From: Pseudovibrio sp. JCM 19062
GTDB lineage: Bacteria; Pseudomonadota; Alphaproteobacteria; Rhizobiales; Stappiaceae
NCBI GenBank assembly: GCA_001310715.1
Contig: BAXV01000008.1
Span: 27,628 to 91,627 of the forward strand
Length of the DNA: 64,000 nt
Direction of reading: 5' to 3'
Shown: positions 59,955 through 64,000 of the stretch, piece after piece
How positions within the stretch are numbered: position 1 is the first letter of the stretch
Layout: each line of letters begins with the position of its first letter
Notes under the pieces: model-generated
What the model was told of the DNA's origin: nothing
The model's database searches: none
The model's input: the letters and a program-made list of their open reading frames with translations, nothing else
Position numbers and translations under genes: made by a program

Positions 59955-60130
59955 GGTAATTCCACCCGCCCTGGCCTATATCAGCCATTGCGTTGCTGCG
60001 CTGTTCGTCAGGAGACACATATCCCCGGGGCCTTACGCATTCCTTAGGGAGCTGTTCCTTCCCTCGCTCGTGGGCTTGGGGACACGGCGCCCACCTACAT
60101 AGTAGGTTCTCCGGGATTGCACATTCTCCA
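59955..60130 (+). ncRNA. ssrS: 6S RNA (SsrS) candidate
   Basis: 6S RNA binds the housekeeping RNA polymerase holoenzyme. In many proteobacteria it lies exactly between zapA and the 5-formyl-THF cyclo-ligase gene, the order found here. The segment has no open frame on the plus strand and contains CATATCCCCGGGGCCTTACGC and a CTTCCCTCG...CTTGGGGA region, with complementary ends consistent with a long hairpin. Boundaries are approximate. The call rests on synteny and the CCCCGGGGCCTTA-type element; I have not folded it. Confidence 0.6.
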
Positions 60131-60396
60131 ACGGCTGTTGTGGCACGCACTTTCTTTTTGTCAGCGCCGGTTTTGGCCTTGAGACGCAGACAACACTCAT
60201 TCTCGGAAAATTTGGTTCAGCTGGTTTACTGAGCGGATATGCCTAACCGTGATGATTGGTGGGGGGCGATGAGATTTTCATGCAATTGCTTATGGGCTTC
60301 TGAAAAGAACGCCTTTTGATCAAATTGTTTATTGAATTGTTGAGATATCAACGCCTAAAGAGCCCAATGAAACAATAATAATCAGGCGTTTTACTC

Positions 60397-60830
60397 ATGA
60401 ATACTCTTGGTATCATTAAAGTTTGTTGTCTTGGTGGCTTTCTAGCTGGCTGTATTGGTTTGGGAGGCAGCGAATGGGCCCAAGCAGATGTCACAGGACA
60501 ATTGGAAAGTGGGAGCGAGACCTTCACCGGCCAAGTGGTGGGCGGTGACTTGACCTTAGGGGGAGCAGCGGTCGCACCTGTCAAGGAAATGTAGACAATC
60601 TTTATAACACAATTCTTGTTACCTGTAGTGATAGAACCTCGGGGTCCTTATCAATGCAGTTTGTCTCAACCCGCGATCAGGGAGCGATTGTTACAGGCAC
60701 CCTTGGCAATCAAAATGTAAACCTATCGGTCGGCCCCTTTTCTTGCCCTAACGCAGACGGTATCTTGACTGGTTGCACTTTGGCGGTCCAGGACGGTGAT
60801 GGCACCCGGGTGAATATTATTGGCGGTTAG
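60397..60830 (+). CDS. Small cysteine-containing lipoprotein (frameshift near 60565)
   Basis: The reported frame ends at 60594, but removing the effect of one indel near 60565 lets it continue to 60830. It has a lipoprotein signal (IIKVCCLGGFLAGC), then a beta-rich mature part: VTGQLESGSETFTGQVVGGD, RTCQGNVDNLYNTILVTCSD, SLSMQFVSTRDQGAIVTGTL and GPFSCPNADGILTGCTLAVQ. About 144 residues with four to five cysteines after the lipid site. No family is recognised; the repeated G-T-x(n)-G pattern suggests a small beta barrel in the periplasm. Confidence 0.7.
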
Positions 60831-61002
60831 AGCAGCACTTTCTCGCGCGTCAGAAGTTGGCTTCCCATAGGGCATCATCGATCAAGGGTGAAAGGCACTC
60901 TCGAGCGTCTTTCGTCCACCCCCTTTCTTCTTTCAATTAGGCTCTTGCTTTGCGATTTCTCGCAGGCTGCATCATACTGCGCTCAAATTAGTGGTGAGGT
61001 TC

Positions 61003-61599
61003 GTGTTGACAGCTCAATACATCAGAAATGCTGAGTTTAAAGAGGCGAAACGTGCAGTCCGTAAAGCTGGGCTTTCGGCGCGGGGGACGCTTTCGCCTGT
61101 GGAGCGGATTGAACACTCGCTGGGTCTTGTTGAGTTTGTAGCTGAGCTTGAGGTGGAGCCGGGGTCTGTGGTTGCAGGGTTCTGGCCTATTCGGGATGAG
61201 ATTGATCCGCGGCCCTTGATGGATGCGCTTGCGCAGGCGGGATGTTCCTTGTGTCTTCCGATTGTTATTGGTGATGATCTTGAGTTCCGTCTTTTGCAAA
61301 AGGACGGTCCGCTGGTGCCTGCCAGCTTTGGTAGTATGGCGCCTGGGCCGGAGGCGGAGGTGGTGCATCCCAATTTTGTGCTGGTGCCACTTTCGGCGTT
61401 TGACCGGAATTGCAACCGGATCGGCTACGGCAAAGGTTTTTACGATCGTGCATTGAGTGAGCTGGAAAAACTTACCAATCTCACCGCGATTGGGGTTGCA
61501 TTTGCCGTTCAAGAGGTAGAAGAGGTTCCGATGGAACCGCATGATCGTCGGCTGGATGGCATTTTGACTGATCGTGGGCTCCTGAGAACAAGTGATTAG
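61003..61599 (+). CDS. fau: 5-formyltetrahydrofolate cyclo-ligase
   Basis: Converts 5-formyl-THF to 5,10-methenyl-THF with ATP. The central region reads VVAGFWPIRDEIDPRPLMDA and LCLPIVIGDDLEFRLLQKDG, and the signature near the C-terminus is LVPLSAFDRNCNRIGYGKGF followed by YDRAL. The N-terminal region (AKRAVRKAGLSARGTLSP) supplies the basic residues. The start is uncertain among GTG 60991, GTG 61003 and TTG 61006; GGTGAGG favours the latter two. The frame is intact. Its position after zapA and 6S RNA is conserved across proteobacteria. Confidence 0.9.
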   Translation: MLTAQYIRNAEFKEAKRAVRKAGLSARGTLSPVERIEHSLGLVEFVAELEVEPGSVVAGFWPIRDEIDPRPLMDALAQAGCSLCLPIVIGDDLEFRLLQKDGPLVPASFGSMAPGPEAEVVHPNFVLVPLSAFDRNCNRIGYGKGFYDRALSELEKLTNLTAIGVAFAVQEVEEVPMEPHDRRLDGILTDRGLLRTSD

Positions 61600-61755
61600 A
61601 GCGACTTGCAGAGGTTTAAGCATCAGCGTTTCTGTTTAAGAAACCAGCGTGATGTCTGAGCCTTTTGTTTTATGGCCTCCCTTATCCGCAGGTGCTTTGG
61701 CGCTTTCGGGGGATTGGCTTTAAAACAGGCGGGTCTGCTTTGGTCCAAAAGATGT

Positions 61756-61903
61756 GCGCGTATTCTTTCATCATAAAGCTTTAGGTCGGGAATACGCGGC
61801 GGAGCATGTCTGCGTCTCCTATGAAGTGACGCGCCATGCTCTTCGTATTGTTTTGTGCGTATCCTGATAGAAAGCCGATTGGGCGTTTCGGGGGGTACGC
61901 TTG
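61756..61903. repeat. Dispersed palindromic repeat, diverged copy D
   Basis: Two parts. 61756-61797 has GCGTATTC and GAATACGC arms facing each other, like the hairpin of copies A and B. 61802-61902 follows the full repeat order (GAGCATGTC, GCGT, ACGCGCCA, GCGTATCC, GGGCGTTTCGGGGGGTACGC) at lower identity. It occupies most of the 317-base gap before ymdB. Confidence 0.55.
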
Positions 61904-61916
61904 AAAGGGATTATCG

Positions 61917-62751
61917 ATGCAGCTGCTGTTTCTTGGTGATTTGGTTGGGCGCGCTGGCCGCAATGCCGTGACTGACGAACTGCCTCAACTGATTGAAGAC
62001 AACCAGTTGGACTTTGTCGTTGTGAACGGCGAAAACTCCGCAGCAGGCTTTGGTATTACAGAAGAGATTCTTGAAAACGTGTTGGATGCGGGTGCGGATG
62101 TTGTCACTACGGGTAACCACATCTGGGATCAGCGCGATACGCTTGTTTACATTGAACGGCAGGACCAGTTGCTTCGTCCGGCGAACTATCCTTCAGGTAC
62201 GCCAGGTAAAGGGGCGAACCTTTACCGCGCCCGGAATGGTGCTGACGTGCTGGTGGTGAATGTGATGGGCCGCGTCTACATGGATGCGCTGGATTGCCCG
62301 TTCGCGGCTATGGACAAAATACTGGCTGACTGTCCGCTGGCTCTATGCTGATGCGGTCATTATTGATATGCACGCTGAAGCGACCAGTGAGAAGCAGGCG
62401 ATGGGCCATTTCTGCGATGGCCGTGCAACGCTGGTTGTTGGCACGCACACGCATGTTCCAACTGCTGACCATCAGGTTTTGGTGGGTGGCACGGCTTATA
62501 TGTCCGATGCGGGTATGTGCGGTGATTACGATTCTGTTTTGGGTATGGATAAGGAAGAGCCGGTCAACCGGTTCTTGCGCAAAATGAATGGTGCGCGCTT
62601 TACGCCTGCGCTGGGTGAGGCGACGATCTGCGGTGTTGCTGTTGAAACGGATGATCGTACTGGCCTAGCCAAGAATGTTTCGCCGGTGCGTATTGGCGGG
62701 CGTTTGTCGCAGATAATTCCGCCATTCTGGCCAAGTGCAGCAAACGGTTGA
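61917..62751 (+). CDS. ymdB: YmdB-type metallophosphoesterase (frameshift near 62338)
   Basis: A dinuclear metal phosphodiesterase of the TIGR00282/YmdB family, which hydrolyses 2',3'-cyclic nucleotides in Bacillus. LLFLGDLVGRAGRNAV is the first metal motif, VVVNGENSAAGFGIT and VVTTGNHIWDQRD the next, and VVGTHTHVPTADHQVL with DAGMCGDYDSVLGMD complete the site. One base is missing near 62338, between ILADCPLA and YADAVIIDMHAEATSEKQ. Repaired length is about 277 residues. It is followed by yebC after 233 bases, a common order. Confidence 0.9.
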
Positions 62752-62834
62752 TCCTGATTGTAGGTGCTGGTTACACGGCGAATGGTGAGGAAGAGTGAGG
62801 CCGCGTTGTATCTGGCGGCTTCTTGCTCTGGATT

Positions 62835-62867
62835 TTGTTGTGTAAGCGTCTTATAAGCTTACAACAA
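62835..62867. promoter_or_regulatory. Inverted repeat upstream of yebC
   Basis: TTGTTGTGTAAGC and GCTTACAACAA are inverted copies (one arm has two extra bases) around a 9-base AT-rich spacer, 120 bases before the yebC start. It could be a regulator site or a stem in the leader RNA. Confidence 0.35.
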
Positions 62868-62984
62868 ATTGGCTCGACGTTATGCGACATTCCTGTCGGG
62901 GAGAGCGCTGTCCAAGCTATCAGCGGCTTGGTGAGCGCTCCTTTGAGCCCTACGTTTTATTCTAAACACAAGCCGGGAAGACCT

Positions 62985-63729
62985 ATGGCCGGACATTCAA
63001 AATTCAAAAATATCATGCACCGCAAGGGACGTCAGGATGCTGTACGTTCCAAGCTGTTCTCTCGCTTTTCCAAAGAGATTACCGTTGCTGCGAAAATGGG
63101 TGATCCTGACCCGGAAAAAAAACCCGCGCCTGCGCCTTGCTGTGCAAAACGCGAAGGCCCAGTCCATGCCGAAGGACAACATTGCCCGCGCGATTGCAAA
63201 GTCTCAGGGGGGTGATGCTGCTGATTATACCGAAATCCGCTATGAGGGTTATGGCCCGGGTGGCACCGCGATTATTGTTGAAGTGCTGACTGACAACAAA
63301 AACCGCTCCGCTGCGAATGTGCGCTCCTACTTCACCAAATACGGTGGCTCCATGGGTGAAACAGGTTCTGTTTCCTTCATGTTCGATCGTGTTGGCGAGC
63401 TTGTTTACAAGCCTGAAGCCGGTGATGCGGACTCTGTTATGGAAGCAGGTATTGAAGCTGGTGCTGATGATGTCGAGAGCGATGAAGATGGCCACACCAT
63501 CATTTGTGCTTTCGAAGATATTTCCGAAGTTTCCAAGGCACTGGAAGAGGCGCTGGGCGAAGCTGAGTCTGTGAAGACCATCTGGAAGCCTCAGAACCTT
63601 GTGGAAGTGAATGAAGAGAAAGCTGGCACCATCATGAAGCTGATGGATGCGCTGGAAGATGATGATGACGTGCAGAACGTCTTTTCTAACTTCGATATCT
63701 CTGAGGAAATCATGGCCAAGCTCGGCTAA
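62985..63729 (+). CDS. yebC: YebC/PmpR family protein (frameshift in A8 near 63114-63121)
   Basis: YebC-family proteins were named as transcriptional regulators and are now also linked to rescue of ribosomes stalled on proline-rich sequence. [20 protein letters not shown] is the family start (ATG at 62985). Eight A should be seven, giving [20 protein letters not shown] and [35 protein letters not shown] and [17 protein letters not shown] follow, and an acidic C-terminus ends at 63729. Repaired length is about 248 residues, exactly as in relatives. Confidence 0.94.
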
Positions 63730-63751
63730 GCCATCTTCCTGTTCAAGCTTT

Positions 63752-63787
63752 AAAGGCGGTGCGTTTTGCGTACCGCCTTTTTTTTGC
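63752..63787 (+). terminator. Terminator of yebC
   Basis: AAAGGCGGTGCG and CGTACCGCCTTT pair with a small bulge around TTTTG, followed by eight or more T residues. Confidence 0.9.
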
Positions 63788-63887
63788 CCACCTGCTTGTG
63801 GAGGTTCGCCCCTGATTTCAATGGAGTTGGCTTCATGGGTGCACTGTGAAACGCTTTTGTGGTCAGGATTTTGGTTGAGGCAGGCTG

Positions 63888-64000
63888 GTGAGTGAAGAAA
63901 GCGATAAGGTTCGTGTGATCGAACATGCAATTGACTCGGCATGGCGACTGCATCTGCTTGCGATTGCCTATGCGGCGCTGTTGGTGATTGGTGCGGTGCT
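63888..64000 (+). CDS. N-terminus of a membrane protein, cut by the window edge
   Basis: A GTG at 63888, with GAGGCAGG upstream, opens a frame SEESDKVRVIEHAIDSAWRL followed by the hydrophobic LLAIAYAALLVIGAV at the window edge. It looks like a cytosolic start leading into a first membrane helix. Too little is present to name a family. Confidence 0.5.
   Translation, partial: MSEESDKVRVIEHAIDSAWRLHLLAIAYAALLVIGAV

Overview
The window is a stretch of bacterial chromosome from an alphaproteobacterium of the order Hyphomicrobiales (Rhizobiales). A marine Stappiaceae genus such as Pseudovibrio is my best guess, from protein resemblance and a GC content that looks only modestly above 50%. Lineage markers are GapR, the RcdA family (DUF1465), TrcR (DUF1013), DUF1192, DUF1036, DUF4164, the small aa3-oxidase subunit IV and the non-flagellar MotA/OmpA-type pair. 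There is no rRNA, tRNA, prophage, intact insertion sequence or CRISPR array. The content is mostly housekeeping with small accessory genes in between. Layout: 1-3.4 kb, TPR protein, TetR regulator, pyruvate kinase and a DUF1036 protein. 3.4-11.7 kb, gapR, an MFS transporter, two cell-wall enzymes (DUF882 peptidase, L,D-transpeptidase) and a sigma-54 response regulator. 11.9-19.8 kb, oligoendopeptidase F, purB, glyoxalase-fold proteins, a reductase/TetR operon, a phosphoesterase/hydrolase pair and an AraC regulator. 19.8-28.3 kb, DUF3224, an ABC1 kinase, oxidase subunit IV, acetoacetate decarboxylase plus a secreted hydrolase, a TPR lipoprotein, rpsU and a class II amidotransferase. 28.4-39.5 kb, MATE exporter, purK/purE, two DUF465 proteins, a ligase remnant, TauE, prpE, an SDR and an ABC exporter. 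39.6-46.9 kb, rpmE, rcdA, DUF1192, quinone oxidoreductase, trcR and the MotA/OmpA-like pair. 47-53.9 kb, RraA-like protein, phosphatase, DUF2938, 2OG oxygenase, suhB, efp, Sel1 protein and a ThiE-like protein. 54-64 kb, the glycolytic tkt-gap-pgk cluster diverging from DUF4164-zapA-6S RNA, then a lipoprotein, 5-formyl-THF cyclo-ligase, ymdB, yebC and a partial membrane gene. The dominant oddity is the sequence itself. About sixty single-base frameshifts break roughly 35 genes, including ones that cannot be lost (rpsU, gap, tkt, pyk, trcR). They follow a rule: A/T runs of 7-8 carry one base too many, while short G/C runs lack one. I read these as base-calling errors, not decay, so I annotate each gene over its full repaired span and state where the frame breaks. 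Several genes, including a C-rich lipoprotein, the DUF4164 gene and the C-termini of rpsU and the amidotransferase, become visible only after repair. Other points of interest are a dispersed ~100-bp palindromic repeat (three clear copies and one diverged), a probable 6S RNA between zapA and the cyclo-ligase gene, a TetR-type operator, and an AT-rich segment ending in a strong terminator.
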